Positions 23,483-33,853 of a stretch of DNA of 64,000 nt are shown here, piece after piece. The translations under genes were made by a program, and so were the position numbers. Positions within the stretch are counted from its first letter, which is position 1, and the number at the start of each line of letters is the position of its first letter. Below the pieces are notes generated by a model. That model ran no database searches. It was not told where the DNA came from and worked only from the letters and a program-made list of their open reading frames with translations. Source of the stretch: Acinetobacter sp. ANC 7912 (GTDB lineage: Bacteria > Pseudomonadota > Gammaproteobacteria > Pseudomonadales > Moraxellaceae); NCBI RefSeq assembly GCF_039862785.1, contig NZ_CP156795.1, forward strand, positions 1,488,001 through 1,552,000, written 5' to 3'.

Positions 23483-24706
23483 ATGCTCGATTTCCTCCGT
23501 TTAGCGATTCCAATCATTCCTACGCATGTGCGTAGTTTTGATAATCACCATCAGTTCAATGGTGATATTCGCGATTATGGAGTTCCAGCAGCAACACGCC
23601 ATGTAAGTAAGACAGATGACGGCCAGACCATAACAGGGGACTTGTATCACCCTTATGAAGCTCTACCAAGTGACTATACAGATATGGCTGTTAAGTTTTA
23701 TACCAATACTATGAATACAGTACCTTATGTTGAGTTAAAAGCATCTCCACTTAAGCTTTTACAGGGTCACAATGTTTATGGTTTTGAATCTATAGAACTT
23801 GGTGCTATGCACATGCTTGGAATGTTTTTTGAAGCATTTCCTAAATTGAGTGCGATTCTTGATAGAGATAAAACAGAAGTTCTTTGTCTTGATACTACTT
23901 ATCTTTTTAGATTGCCTCATCAGAATATGGTTCAGCCAGTTCTTGACTATATGTCCAATCTTGCATCTGGCCACCGTAAAGCGCGTCAAGTCAAATACGA
24001 TAATTACATTACTTGGGGTAACGATGGTGCAAGTGTTCGTCCTAAAGCGTATGGCAAATTTGAAGAAGTAAAAGCCCAATTAAATAAGGTTCAGAAACAA
24101 GCAGAGAAGGGCTGTATGCGCTCTAAATCACTTGTCATGGCTATGCATGATGCTTTGCCTTTTGCTAATGCTGTTTTACGTCTCGAAGCACGTATTACTA
24201 AAACGTATCTAACTAAAAACGGTTATCCGTCTAATTTATTTCAGTTAATTAATTTGCAACATGAACAGCCAGAATTATTGCTACGCCTCTGGCACGTAGC
24301 TTTTGACCCGATCTTAGACACAATGAAGGGTAAATATATGAATTTTTCAAGTGATGGCGAAATTTTAGATTTACTCAAATCTAAATTAGTGACTTATACA
24401 AAGACTGGTAAAGAAAGTTTTACAAAAGCTAATAACGCTATGAAGTTTTATTCTTTGGTACGTCAGATTGGATTAACTGCAACTAAGGGTTTGTATAGTG
24501 AAGCTCAATTTTATAAATGCCTTAATTCATTATTAGATTGCGGTATTTCAAAATCTCACATTCAAAACCTTCATAAGAATCCTAACGGCAAAGTTATTCC
24601 GTTTGTCCGTATGTTTGAACTCAAGATGTGCGACCAGCAGCCATCTGACTATCAAATTCCAGTTTCACAATACAGTCCTAAAAAGGGCTTATATCTAGTT
24701 GCCTGA
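23483..24706 (+). CDS. Phage replication initiator, copy 2
   Basis: Identical protein to 17108..18331, same start choice. Confidence 0.85.
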   Translation: MLDFLRLAIPIIPTHVRSFDNHHQFNGDIRDYGVPAATRHVSKTDDGQTITGDLYHPYEALPSDYTDMAVKFYTNTMNTVPYVELKASPLKLLQGHNVYGFESIELGAMHMLGMFFEAFPKLSAILDRDKTEVLCLDTTYLFRLPHQNMVQPVLDYMSNLASGHRKARQVKYDNYITWGNDGASVRPKAYGKFEEVKAQLNKVQKQAEKGCMRSKSLVMAMHDALPFANAVLRLEARITKTYLTKNGYPSNLFQLINLQHEQPELLLRLWHVAFDPILDTMKGKYMNFSSDGEILDLLKSKLVTYTKTGKESFTKANNAMKFYSLVRQIGLTATKGLYSEAQFYKCLNSLLDCGISKSHIQNLHKNPNGKVIPFVRMFELKMCDQQPSDYQIPVSQYSPKKGLYLVA

Positions 24707-24719
24707 GGAGGCTATAACC

Positions 24720-25010
24720 ATGCAAGTTCAATTTAATAAACGCACAATTACACCAATTGCTAACAAGTATCAGGATAAAAAAACAGGTGAAGATAAGCTT
24801 TCCCTGAAAACCACTGTGTTAAGTCCTGTTCAATATAGTTTAAAACCTACACCTGGCATGATGCCAGTTGAACAGATCCAAGCAGTCCTTATTGAGTGTG
24901 CGGAAAATTATCAAGAAGTAGAAATTGAATTTGTTGAACGTCAAACAAATTATGGTGCAGAGATGCAAATTTTCAGTGTTAAGCCAGTGCTTAAGAAAGT
25001 TGGAGCTTAG
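24720..25010 (+). CDS. Phage ssDNA-binding-like protein, copy 2
   Basis: Identical to 18345..18635, behind the same GGAGG. Confidence 0.55.
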   Translation: MQVQFNKRTITPIANKYQDKKTGEDKLSLKTTVLSPVQYSLKPTPGMMPVEQIQAVLIECAENYQEVEIEFVERQTNYGAEMQIFSVKPVLKKVGA

Positions 25011-25012
25011 AT

Positions 25013-25141
25013 ATGGATTTCTGTTCAGGGTGTGGCCAATATTTTGTTAATGAACAAGATTTATCTTTTCATGAATGCTTTGCATTTAGAAAGCTTAGCA
25101 AAATCAAAGGTTTAAAATACATTATTTCGTATAATGTATAA
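25013..25141 (+). CDS. 42-aa zinc-finger-like protein, copy 2
   Basis: Identical to 18638..18766; its end overlaps site B at 25124. Confidence 0.55.
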   Translation: MDFCSGCGQYFVNEQDLSFHECFAFRKLSKIKGLKYIISYNV

Positions 25142-25178
25142 TATGTAAATAAATCAATAGGTTAGGGTAATAATTATA

Positions 25179-25277
25179 ATGTCACAGCTCATTTATAAGT
25201 GCAAGAAATGCGGTGCTAAATTCTCTGATCAATTGGTTTATTGCAAGCATTTTTATAACTGTACAAAGAGAATTTAA
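25179..25277 (+). CDS. 32-aa zinc-finger-like protein, copy 2
   Basis: Identical to 18804..18902. Confidence 0.5.
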   Translation: MSQLIYKCKKCGAKFSDQLVYCKHFYNCTKRI

Positions 25278-25280
25278 GAA

Positions 25281-25472
25281 ATGGCAAGCATCTGTGAAAT
25301 TGTCGAAGAAAGCACAAATGCCTGCCTTAAGTGGGTCGAGTACACGCCAGTAATCGACCAGTTAGCAATCACAAAGGACGATGCACTTTTAATCTTAACA
25401 CCGATTGCAAGTATCTACGTCCTTTTGATTGGGTGGTCTTTCATTATGCTCATCTACCACCAGAGCAAATAA
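25281..25472 (+). CDS. 63-aa phage membrane protein, copy 2
   Basis: Identical to 18906..19097. Confidence 0.6.
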   Translation: MASICEIVEESTNACLKWVEYTPVIDQLAITKDDALLILTPIASIYVLLIGWSFIMLIYHQSK

Positions 25473-25486
25473 AAAAGGAGACGATT

Positions 25487-25765
25487 ATGTCTAATTTAAA
25501 AAACGTAGAACGTATGGAAGCAACTGTTCAACAGGGTAAAAAAACTTGGTTCCAACGTCATTGTCCTACTTTTGCTGCTGCTGGTGCTGCTGTTGGTTCA
25601 ATGGTAGTTGCTTCTAGTGCAAATGCTGCTGGTGTTGCTGATCTGTTTACCGAAATTTCAACTGAAATGAGTGGCGTTTCAACTGGCGTTTTGTCAATTC
25701 TAACAATCCTTGCAGGTGTAGTTGCGTTGCTTCTTGGTTGGGCTTACGTCAAGAAAGCACGTTAA
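25487..25765 (+). CDS. Major coat protein, copy 2
   Basis: Identical to 19112..19390; terminator at 25776-25802. Confidence 0.88.
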   Translation: MSNLKNVERMEATVQQGKKTWFQRHCPTFAAAGAAVGSMVVASSANAAGVADLFTEISTEMSGVSTGVLSILTILAGVVALLLGWAYVKKAR

Positions 25766-25817
25766 TTACTGCTCGAATCTCCCAGCTTCGGCTGGGATTT
25801 TCGTATAAGGGGGAAGT

Positions 25818-25901
25818 ATGGAAAACGCATCTATTTTTTATTGGTTATTAGTCATCGTTCCTTGGGTTGCTTTACATGGTATTTGGAGAGTAATCAGATG
25901 A
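25818..25901 (+). CDS. 27-aa hydrophobic phage peptide, copy 2
   Basis: Identical to 19443..19526. Confidence 0.55.
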   Translation: MENASIFYWLLVIVPWVALHGIWRVIR

Positions 25902-27208
25902 AAAAGTTTTTAACTGTACTTCTTACATTTACTCTTTATTTCAATTTATTTACTACGGCTCATGCTGCCAATGTTGGCGGTTGGACTTTGGGCGGTGGTG
26001 TTGCTCAAGGTGCTTCTACTGTTTATGAAGGTACAAAAAGAGTTGTTATTGATGGCGTTGATTACATAAAAAAAGGCACTGCAAAAATTACTCCCCCTGC
26101 AAGCGGTGTTGCTAAAGTCCTCGCTCGTGGTGCTGCTGGTTATGCTCTTTCCGTTGCTGTTGAACAGTTGTTAGGCTCTGTTGATTGGGTTCTCGATCCT
26201 GAAAATAATGCAATTAAATATTTTCCTGAAGTAAGTGATTGTCAATCTTCAGGCTGTCCACATGCTCAAAAAGTTTTTACTGTTTATGGCGATGATAGAC
26301 AAAGATATCTTTTTGATTCTCTAACTACTGCATGTGCTTTTGTTGCAACTCAAAGCAATCAAAGGGACTATACCTTAATCAGTACCAATATGGCTAATGC
26401 CGAAAATGGTAATTGTTATTTTCATTCTAAGCGTTATCCCGATCTGCGTAACTGGGATTTGAATTATCAAATTCCTTATGTTTCAAATCCTGCTTACAAT
26501 CCCAATGCAGAACGTGAGGAAAAATCTATTCCTCTAGAAACTGTTGCTCAACAAGTAATTTCAAATGCTGAAAGTGGTGATGCTTCTGCACAAGTTGCTA
26601 CTACTGCCGCTGCTGCTGATATTGTTGCCGAAGCTGAAAAAGATGATGCAAAAGCTCGTCCTATCGTTCAACAGTTAGAAGCATCTGCACAAACAAAGCC
26701 TGCTGATGAAGCTGCTGCTGAAAAAGCCAATGAAGCTACTGGAGAAGCAAAACCTAATACAGCTAATCCTGAAGCAACCGATTTATCAATTGAATTTCCT
26801 GTTTTTTGTGGTTGGGCACCTTTGGTCTGTGAAGCTGCTCAAGTTGTTATCTCTTTTCCTCAAACTCTTACAAATTGGTGGGAAACAGGAAAATCAAAGG
26901 CCGAAGAATGGGCTACATCAATTTCTGAAGCCTGGACTGCTGTTAAGGATTGGGCTAAGTCAGAACAACAAGATGACACTGAATTAGATATTCCAGAACA
27001 AGAACAACCAGATATAGATACTGATATTGCTTTTGGGGGTTCATGTCCTTCCGATCGTGAAGCCGAGGTCAATATGGGCGTCGGTATCATCAAATTACCT
27101 ATCTCTTATGAGCCAATTTGTACAACTGTTTCTACAGCTAAACCTGTGCTTATTTTTGTCGGTTTTTTTATTGCTGCATTAATTATTGGTGGGGTGAGAT
27201 CAGAATGA
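25898..27208 (+). CDS. Adsorption protein (pIII/TspB-like), copy 2
   Basis: Identical to 19523..20833, including the low-complexity linker, which often varies between independent isolates. Confidence 0.8.
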   Translation: MKKFLTVLLTFTLYFNLFTTAHAANVGGWTLGGGVAQGASTVYEGTKRVVIDGVDYIKKGTAKITPPASGVAKVLARGAAGYALSVAVEQLLGSVDWVLDPENNAIKYFPEVSDCQSSGCPHAQKVFTVYGDDRQRYLFDSLTTACAFVATQSNQRDYTLISTNMANAENGNCYFHSKRYPDLRNWDLNYQIPYVSNPAYNPNAEREEKSIPLETVAQQVISNAESGDASAQVATTAAAADIVAEAEKDDAKARPIVQQLEASAQTKPADEAAAEKANEATGEAKPNTANPEATDLSIEFPVFCGWAPLVCEAAQVVISFPQTLTNWWETGKSKAEEWATSISEAWTAVKDWAKSEQQDDTELDIPEQEQPDIDTDIAFGGSCPSDREAEVNMGVGIIKLPISYEPICTTVSTAKPVLIFVGFFIAALIIGGVRSE

Positions 27209-27477
27209 GTTTATCTTCTTTATTACAGGATTTACAAAAGGGCGCTCTTAAAAATATCCTGACTGGTGCTGGTGTTGCTCTTACAACTTCATCAATTTCT
27301 TACATTGCTTTTCAACAGGCGGTTAATGCTGTTCAACAACAATCTTACGGTATACCCGGTGATTTGATTGCGATTCTACACTTAGCCGGATTTGATATTT
27401 TCTTTTCAACTGTACTTGCTGCAATCGTGACAAGGCTATCACTGAATGCTGGCAACTTGGCATTAAAGAAGATTTAA
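27205..27477 (+). CDS. pVI-like protein, copy 2
   Basis: Identical to 20830..21102. Confidence 0.75.
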   Translation: MSLSSLLQDLQKGALKNILTGAGVALTTSSISYIAFQQAVNAVQQQSYGIPGDLIAILHLAGFDIFFSTVLAAIVTRLSLNAGNLALKKI

Positions 27478-27478
27478 A

Positions 27479-28852
27479 ATGATTCGTTTAGATACAGGAA
27501 CACCAGGTGCAGGCAAAACGTTAATTAACGTTCGTGATATTGTTCAATTAGAAAAAACTAATCAAAAAAATATCATTCTTAATCCAAAAATATATGAAAC
27601 TAATTTAAAGCTTATCCAGGATAAAAGTTTATCTGACGAATTTGCTTATTGTGTTCGAAAAGTTGGTCAAGGTGTTGATTTAAAAGATGAAGTTTTTCAT
27701 TTTGATAATAATTACTTTGATTTTTTAAAATCATCAGAACGTATTGAAGATTATTTTTATCGCTCTATTTTTTATAATGAAATTATTGAACGAGTTAATA
27801 AAGAACATAATCTTTCTTTAAATAAAGTCCGACCTGTTAGAACTATCTATACCAATATCGCTGGCTTAGAAATTGATACAGTCCGTCCTATTCCATCAGA
27901 TGCAGACTGGCGCAAGCTCCCAGATGGCTCTTATGTTGTTTATGATGAAATCCAGAATATTCCTATATTTTCATCTGAAAATAGGGGAGTTGATCCAATT
28001 GTTAAAGACTTAACTATTCATCGTCATCGTGGTTTTGACATTGTTGGTATTACTCAATTTCCTGATCTTGTTCGAAAAGAATTTAGGGCTTTAGTTGGTC
28101 ATCATCGTCATTTGGTCAATTCTTTTGGTCTTAAACGCTCTACACAATATGAATGGTCAACCTGCAAGATTGATCCGAATGCGTTTAAGAATAAGGCAAC
28201 AGCCGAAATTAAAGATACTTTTGCCTTTCCACCTGATCTTTATAAATATTACCGTTCTTCAACTGCTCATACACATAAGCGTCGATTGCCTTGGCGCTTT
28301 ATTATGATTTTATCTGCTGTCTTAATTGCTTGTATTTCCTTATTTACCTGTACTTTTTCAAAGGAAAATAACGTAGTTAGACAGATTGCTACAGGTACTC
28401 CACATGATTCAGCCAAACCATCAAGCGATAAATCTGATTCTAAGCAATCACCAGCAACAACAGAAACAGGCTCTGAGAAAGTTCAGGGGGAAAATGACAA
28501 TCCTCTTAATACTTCTAACAATGAATCTACTCTGGATATTGAGCCAGCTTATGACCCTGCCGATCCATTCGGCTATCAGCCTGTTCAGTTCGTTCAGCCT
28601 ACAAGTATTCGGGTTTTTTCTGGTTGTTTTTGTAGCAAGAAATCATGTAAAGCTTATGACCAGCAGGGAACACAAATTAACGGAATTGATCCAAAACTCT
28701 GCAAAGGACTTATGGAAGACAGTTCAAACAGACCATATAACTATTTCAAACAACAGGCCTCAAGCAATCAAACGACTAATTCAGGTCAGCAACCACAATC
28801 AGCAGCTCCGCAAACTGAAAACGCTTTACCTGTTCAAGAATCATCTGCTTGA
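27479..28852 (+). CDS. zot: Zot/pI ATPase, copy 2
   Basis: Identical to 21104..22477. Confidence 0.9.
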   Translation: MIRLDTGTPGAGKTLINVRDIVQLEKTNQKNIILNPKIYETNLKLIQDKSLSDEFAYCVRKVGQGVDLKDEVFHFDNNYFDFLKSSERIEDYFYRSIFYNEIIERVNKEHNLSLNKVRPVRTIYTNIAGLEIDTVRPIPSDADWRKLPDGSYVVYDEIQNIPIFSSENRGVDPIVKDLTIHRHRGFDIVGITQFPDLVRKEFRALVGHHRHLVNSFGLKRSTQYEWSTCKIDPNAFKNKATAEIKDTFAFPPDLYKYYRSSTAHTHKRRLPWRFIMILSAVLIACISLFTCTFSKENNVVRQIATGTPHDSAKPSSDKSDSKQSPATTETGSEKVQGENDNPLNTSNNESTLDIEPAYDPADPFGYQPVQFVQPTSIRVFSGCFCSKKSCKAYDQQGTQINGIDPKLCKGLMEDSSNRPYNYFKQQASSNQTTNSGQQPQSAAPQTENALPVQESSA

Positions 28853-29537
28853 TATTAATTAACGAGTGTCTACGAGTGACACGCCACCCATTAAAATTAT
28901 GATTTTTCTTTCCCTGATTACAAAATCCGGTAAGATGAATCTAATAGGGGCAAATAGAGGGCGTGTTCCGCCCGAACTGACATAATATGGATTTCAAAGG
29001 TTTTTTTAAGTGGTGCTTTAAGTTTTTTATAATGCTTTTAATTATTGGCTTTTTGATACGGTTTTTATACTCGATTTTTTAGCCACTGGAGAGATCAATG
29101 CTTACCAGGGAGATTGGCATTATGTATCACCTGGGAAGTTATCCTGGGAAAGCATAAAATTTCGTAAGTTATTGATTCTTTGTTCTGATCATTTTTTATT
29201 GTTGGCAAAATATTACATTTGACCAGGTGTTATCCTGGTGAAAATCTTATAAGACTGATTTCGTATAATGTAGCCGAAGATTATGTTACTAAGCCCCAGT
29301 GAGAAAATAGACCGTCTCACGGGGCTTTTTAACATCAATCTTCATTATACGAACATCTGTCTGCGCATCATGACGAACGCGAGGAGCTTCGACGAGTGTG
29401 AGGAGTAGGGCGCTAAGAAAAAGGCACACTACTGTCTAATAGTGTGCCTGACTCTCGAAAGTTTTTTGCAATTCGCTCTATGAGCTATATATAACGGAGC
29501 TTTCAGAGTTATCAAGAATGTTTCGCATTTAAGCCAA

Positions 29538-29732
29538 TTATTTAGCTATAACCCTTACTTGTCCACTTGTTGTTAATTCAGTTTCATTTATACATTGTTC
29601 TAAAATAATATGTACAAGCTCGCTTTCTTTTATTGGCATTAAATTTCTATTAATCAATAGTTTATTAAGCTCAATACATTTTTTTCTAAGCATTTCTTGC
29701 TCTTTATCGTTTAGCCTAACTGTAATTGCCAT
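29538..29732 (-). CDS. RHH phage repressor, copy 3
   Basis: Identical to 16788..16982. Confidence 0.7.
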   Translation of the reverse strand: MAITVRLNDKEQEMLRKKCIELNKLLINRNLMPIKESELVHIILEQCINETELTTSGQVRVIAK

Positions 29733-29857
29733 TTTTTAACCAATCTGTATTCATCTAACATGTTGTCAATACTACTTGTATACATGTAATTTGTGCTTGA
29801 TATTCATGTGTACATGTATTAAATTTATCTCAATGTAATTTGTATACATGTATAAAA

Positions 29858-31081
29858 ATGCTCGATTTCCTCCGTTTAGCGATTCCAATCATTCCTACGC
29901 ATGTGCGTAGTTTTGATAATCACCATCAGTTCAATGGTGATATTCGCGATTATGGAGTTCCAGCAGCAACACGCCATGTAAGTAAGACAGATGACGGCCA
30001 GACCATAACAGGGGACTTGTATCACCCTTATGAAGCTCTACCAAGTGACTATACAGATATGGCTGTTAAGTTTTATACCAATACTATGAATACAGTACCT
30101 TATGTTGAGTTAAAAGCATCTCCACTTAAGCTTTTACAGGGTCACAATGTTTATGGTTTTGAATCTATAGAACTTGGTGCTATGCACATGCTTGGAATGT
30201 TTTTTGAAGCATTTCCTAAATTGAGTGCGATTCTTGATAGAGATAAAACAGAAGTTCTTTGTCTTGATACTACTTATCTTTTTAGATTGCCTCATCAGAA
30301 TATGGTTCAGCCAGTTCTTGACTATATGTCCAATCTTGCATCTGGCCACCGTAAAGCGCGTCAAGTCAAATACGATAATTACATTACTTGGGGTAACGAT
30401 GGTGCAAGTGTTCGTCCTAAAGCGTATGGCAAATTTGAAGAAGTAAAAGCCCAATTAAATAAGGTTCAGAAACAAGCAGAGAAGGGCTGTATGCGCTCTA
30501 AATCACTTGTCATGGCTATGCATGATGCTTTGCCTTTTGCTAATGCTGTTTTACGTCTCGAAGCACGTATTACTAAAACGTATCTAACTAAAAACGGTTA
30601 TCCGTCTAATTTATTTCAGTTAATTAATTTGCAACATGAACAGCCAGAATTATTGCTACGCCTCTGGCACGTAGCTTTTGACCCGATCTTAGACACAATG
30701 AAGGGTAAATATATGAATTTTTCAAGTGATGGCGAAATTTTAGATTTACTCAAATCTAAATTAGTGACTTATACAAAGACTGGTAAAGAAAGTTTTACAA
30801 AAGCTAATAACGCTATGAAGTTTTATTCTTTGGTACGTCAGATTGGATTAACTGCAACTAAGGGTTTGTATAGTGAAGCTCAATTTTATAAATGCCTTAA
30901 TTCATTATTAGATTGCGGTATTTCAAAATCTCACATTCAAAACCTTCATAAGAATCCTAACGGCAAAGTTATTCCGTTTGTCCGTATGTTTGAACTCAAG
31001 ATGTGCGACCAGCAGCCATCTGACTATCAAATTCCAGTTTCACAATACAGTCCTAAAAAGGGCTTATATCTAGTTGCCTGA
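29858..31081 (+). CDS. Phage replication initiator, copy 3
   Basis: Identical protein to 17108..18331. Confidence 0.85.
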   Translation: MLDFLRLAIPIIPTHVRSFDNHHQFNGDIRDYGVPAATRHVSKTDDGQTITGDLYHPYEALPSDYTDMAVKFYTNTMNTVPYVELKASPLKLLQGHNVYGFESIELGAMHMLGMFFEAFPKLSAILDRDKTEVLCLDTTYLFRLPHQNMVQPVLDYMSNLASGHRKARQVKYDNYITWGNDGASVRPKAYGKFEEVKAQLNKVQKQAEKGCMRSKSLVMAMHDALPFANAVLRLEARITKTYLTKNGYPSNLFQLINLQHEQPELLLRLWHVAFDPILDTMKGKYMNFSSDGEILDLLKSKLVTYTKTGKESFTKANNAMKFYSLVRQIGLTATKGLYSEAQFYKCLNSLLDCGISKSHIQNLHKNPNGKVIPFVRMFELKMCDQQPSDYQIPVSQYSPKKGLYLVA

Positions 31082-31094
31082 GGAGGCTATAACC

Positions 31095-31385
31095 ATGCAA
31101 GTTCAATTTAATAAACGCACAATTACACCAATTGCTAACAAGTATCAGGATAAAAAAACAGGTGAAGATAAGCTTTCCCTGAAAACCACTGTGTTAAGTC
31201 CTGTTCAATATAGTTTAAAACCTACACCTGGCATGATGCCAGTTGAACAGATCCAAGCAGTCCTTATTGAGTGTGCGGAAAATTATCAAGAAGTAGAAAT
31301 TGAATTTGTTGAACGTCAAACAAATTATGGTGCAGAGATGCAAATTTTCAGTGTTAAGCCAGTGCTTAAGAAAGTTGGAGCTTAG
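31095..31385 (+). CDS. Phage ssDNA-binding-like protein, copy 3
   Basis: Identical to 18345..18635. Confidence 0.55.
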   Translation: MQVQFNKRTITPIANKYQDKKTGEDKLSLKTTVLSPVQYSLKPTPGMMPVEQIQAVLIECAENYQEVEIEFVERQTNYGAEMQIFSVKPVLKKVGA

Positions 31386-31387
31386 AT

Positions 31388-31516
31388 ATGGATTTCTGTT
31401 CAGGGTGTGGCCAATATTTTGTTAATGAACAAGATTTATCTTTTCATGAATGCTTTGCATTTAGAAAGCTTAGCAAAATCAAAGGTTTAAAATACATTAT
31501 TTCGTATAATGTATAA
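31388..31516 (+). CDS. 42-aa zinc-finger-like protein, copy 3
   Basis: Identical to 18638..18766. Confidence 0.55.
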   Translation: MDFCSGCGQYFVNEQDLSFHECFAFRKLSKIKGLKYIISYNV

Positions 31517-31553
31517 TATGTAAATAAATCAATAGGTTAGGGTAATAATTATA

Positions 31554-31652
31554 ATGTCACAGCTCATTTATAAGTGCAAGAAATGCGGTGCTAAATTCTC
31601 TGATCAATTGGTTTATTGCAAGCATTTTTATAACTGTACAAAGAGAATTTAA
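31554..31652 (+). CDS. 32-aa zinc-finger-like protein, copy 3
   Basis: Identical to 18804..18902. Confidence 0.5.
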   Translation: MSQLIYKCKKCGAKFSDQLVYCKHFYNCTKRI

Positions 31653-31655
31653 GAA

Positions 31656-31847
31656 ATGGCAAGCATCTGTGAAATTGTCGAAGAAAGCACAAATGCCTGC
31701 CTTAAGTGGGTCGAGTACACGCCAGTAATCGACCAGTTAGCAATCACAAAGGACGATGCACTTTTAATCTTAACACCGATTGCAAGTATCTACGTCCTTT
31801 TGATTGGGTGGTCTTTCATTATGCTCATCTACCACCAGAGCAAATAA
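31656..31847 (+). CDS. 63-aa phage membrane protein, copy 3
   Basis: Identical to 18906..19097. Confidence 0.6.
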   Translation: MASICEIVEESTNACLKWVEYTPVIDQLAITKDDALLILTPIASIYVLLIGWSFIMLIYHQSK

Positions 31848-31861
31848 AAAAGGAGACGATT

Positions 31862-32140
31862 ATGTCTAATTTAAAAAACGTAGAACGTATGGAAGCAACT
31901 GTTCAACAGGGTAAAAAAACTTGGTTCCAACGTCATTGTCCTACTTTTGCTGCTGCTGGTGCTGCTGTTGGTTCAATGGTAGTTGCTTCTAGTGCAAATG
32001 CTGCTGGTGTTGCTGATCTGTTTACCGAAATTTCAACTGAAATGAGTGGCGTTTCAACTGGCGTTTTGTCAATTCTAACAATCCTTGCAGGTGTAGTTGC
32101 GTTGCTTCTTGGTTGGGCTTACGTCAAGAAAGCACGTTAA
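31862..32140 (+). CDS. Major coat protein, copy 3
   Basis: Identical to 19112..19390; terminator at 32151-32177. Confidence 0.88.
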   Translation: MSNLKNVERMEATVQQGKKTWFQRHCPTFAAAGAAVGSMVVASSANAAGVADLFTEISTEMSGVSTGVLSILTILAGVVALLLGWAYVKKAR

Positions 32141-32192
32141 TTACTGCTCGAATCTCCCAGCTTCGGCTGGGATTTTCGTATAAGGGGGAAGT

Positions 32193-32276
32193 ATGGAAAA
32201 CGCATCTATTTTTTATTGGTTATTAGTCATCGTTCCTTGGGTTGCTTTACATGGTATTTGGAGAGTAATCAGATGA
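32193..32276 (+). CDS. 27-aa hydrophobic phage peptide, copy 3
   Basis: Identical to 19443..19526. Confidence 0.55.
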   Translation: MENASIFYWLLVIVPWVALHGIWRVIR

Positions 32277-33583
32277 AAAAGTTTTTAACTGTACTTCTTA
32301 CATTTACTCTTTATTTCAATTTATTTACTACGGCTCATGCTGCCAATGTTGGCGGTTGGACTTTGGGCGGTGGTGTTGCTCAAGGTGCTTCTACTGTTTA
32401 TGAAGGTACAAAAAGAGTTGTTATTGATGGCGTTGATTACATAAAAAAAGGCACTGCAAAAATTACTCCCCCTGCAAGCGGTGTTGCTAAAGTCCTCGCT
32501 CGTGGTGCTGCTGGTTATGCTCTTTCCGTTGCTGTTGAACAGTTGTTAGGCTCTGTTGATTGGGTTCTCGATCCTGAAAATAATGCAATTAAATATTTTC
32601 CTGAAGTAAGTGATTGTCAATCTTCAGGCTGTCCACATGCTCAAAAAGTTTTTACTGTTTATGGCGATGATAGACAAAGATATCTTTTTGATTCTCTAAC
32701 TACTGCATGTGCTTTTGTTGCAACTCAAAGCAATCAAAGGGACTATACCTTAATCAGTACCAATATGGCTAATGCCGAAAATGGTAATTGTTATTTTCAT
32801 TCTAAGCGTTATCCCGATCTGCGTAACTGGGATTTGAATTATCAAATTCCTTATGTTTCAAATCCTGCTTACAATCCCAATGCAGAACGTGAGGAAAAAT
32901 CTATTCCTCTAGAAACTGTTGCTCAACAAGTAATTTCAAATGCTGAAAGTGGTGATGCTTCTGCACAAGTTGCTACTACTGCCGCTGCTGCTGATATTGT
33001 TGCCGAAGCTGAAAAAGATGATGCAAAAGCTCGTCCTATCGTTCAACAGTTAGAAGCATCTGCACAAACAAAGCCTGCTGATGAAGCTGCTGCTGAAAAA
33101 GCCAATGAAGCTACTGGAGAAGCAAAACCTAATACAGCTAATCCTGAAGCAACCGATTTATCAATTGAATTTCCTGTTTTTTGTGGTTGGGCACCTTTGG
33201 TCTGTGAAGCTGCTCAAGTTGTTATCTCTTTTCCTCAAACTCTTACAAATTGGTGGGAAACAGGAAAATCAAAGGCCGAAGAATGGGCTACATCAATTTC
33301 TGAAGCCTGGACTGCTGTTAAGGATTGGGCTAAGTCAGAACAACAAGATGACACTGAATTAGATATTCCAGAACAAGAACAACCAGATATAGATACTGAT
33401 ATTGCTTTTGGGGGTTCATGTCCTTCCGATCGTGAAGCCGAGGTCAATATGGGCGTCGGTATCATCAAATTACCTATCTCTTATGAGCCAATTTGTACAA
33501 CTGTTTCTACAGCTAAACCTGTGCTTATTTTTGTCGGTTTTTTTATTGCTGCATTAATTATTGGTGGGGTGAGATCAGAATGA
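32273..33583 (+). CDS. Adsorption protein (pIII/TspB-like), copy 3
   Basis: Identical to 19523..20833. Confidence 0.8.
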   Translation: MKKFLTVLLTFTLYFNLFTTAHAANVGGWTLGGGVAQGASTVYEGTKRVVIDGVDYIKKGTAKITPPASGVAKVLARGAAGYALSVAVEQLLGSVDWVLDPENNAIKYFPEVSDCQSSGCPHAQKVFTVYGDDRQRYLFDSLTTACAFVATQSNQRDYTLISTNMANAENGNCYFHSKRYPDLRNWDLNYQIPYVSNPAYNPNAEREEKSIPLETVAQQVISNAESGDASAQVATTAAAADIVAEAEKDDAKARPIVQQLEASAQTKPADEAAAEKANEATGEAKPNTANPEATDLSIEFPVFCGWAPLVCEAAQVVISFPQTLTNWWETGKSKAEEWATSISEAWTAVKDWAKSEQQDDTELDIPEQEQPDIDTDIAFGGSCPSDREAEVNMGVGIIKLPISYEPICTTVSTAKPVLIFVGFFIAALIIGGVRSE

Positions 33584-33852
33584 GTTTATCTTCTTTATTA
33601 CAGGATTTACAAAAGGGCGCTCTTAAAAATATCCTGACTGGTGCTGGTGTTGCTCTTACAACTTCATCAATTTCTTACATTGCTTTTCAACAGGCGGTTA
33701 ATGCTGTTCAACAACAATCTTACGGTATACCCGGTGATTTGATTGCGATTCTACACTTAGCCGGATTTGATATTTTCTTTTCAACTGTACTTGCTGCAAT
33801 CGTGACAAGGCTATCACTGAATGCTGGCAACTTGGCATTAAAGAAGATTTAA
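33580..33852 (+). CDS. pVI-like protein, copy 3
   Basis: Identical to 20830..21102. Confidence 0.75.
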   Translation: MSLSSLLQDLQKGALKNILTGAGVALTTSSISYIAFQQAVNAVQQQSYGIPGDLIAILHLAGFDIFFSTVLAAIVTRLSLNAGNLALKKI

Positions 33853-33853
33853 A

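Larger units (their letters stand above)
22883..29257 (+). mobile_element. Inovirus prophage copy 2
   Basis: Joined to copy 1 at AAGACTG plus the attP XerC arm; no chromosomal bases between the copies. attP hairpin 22883-22981, operators 23382-23477. Confidence 0.93.
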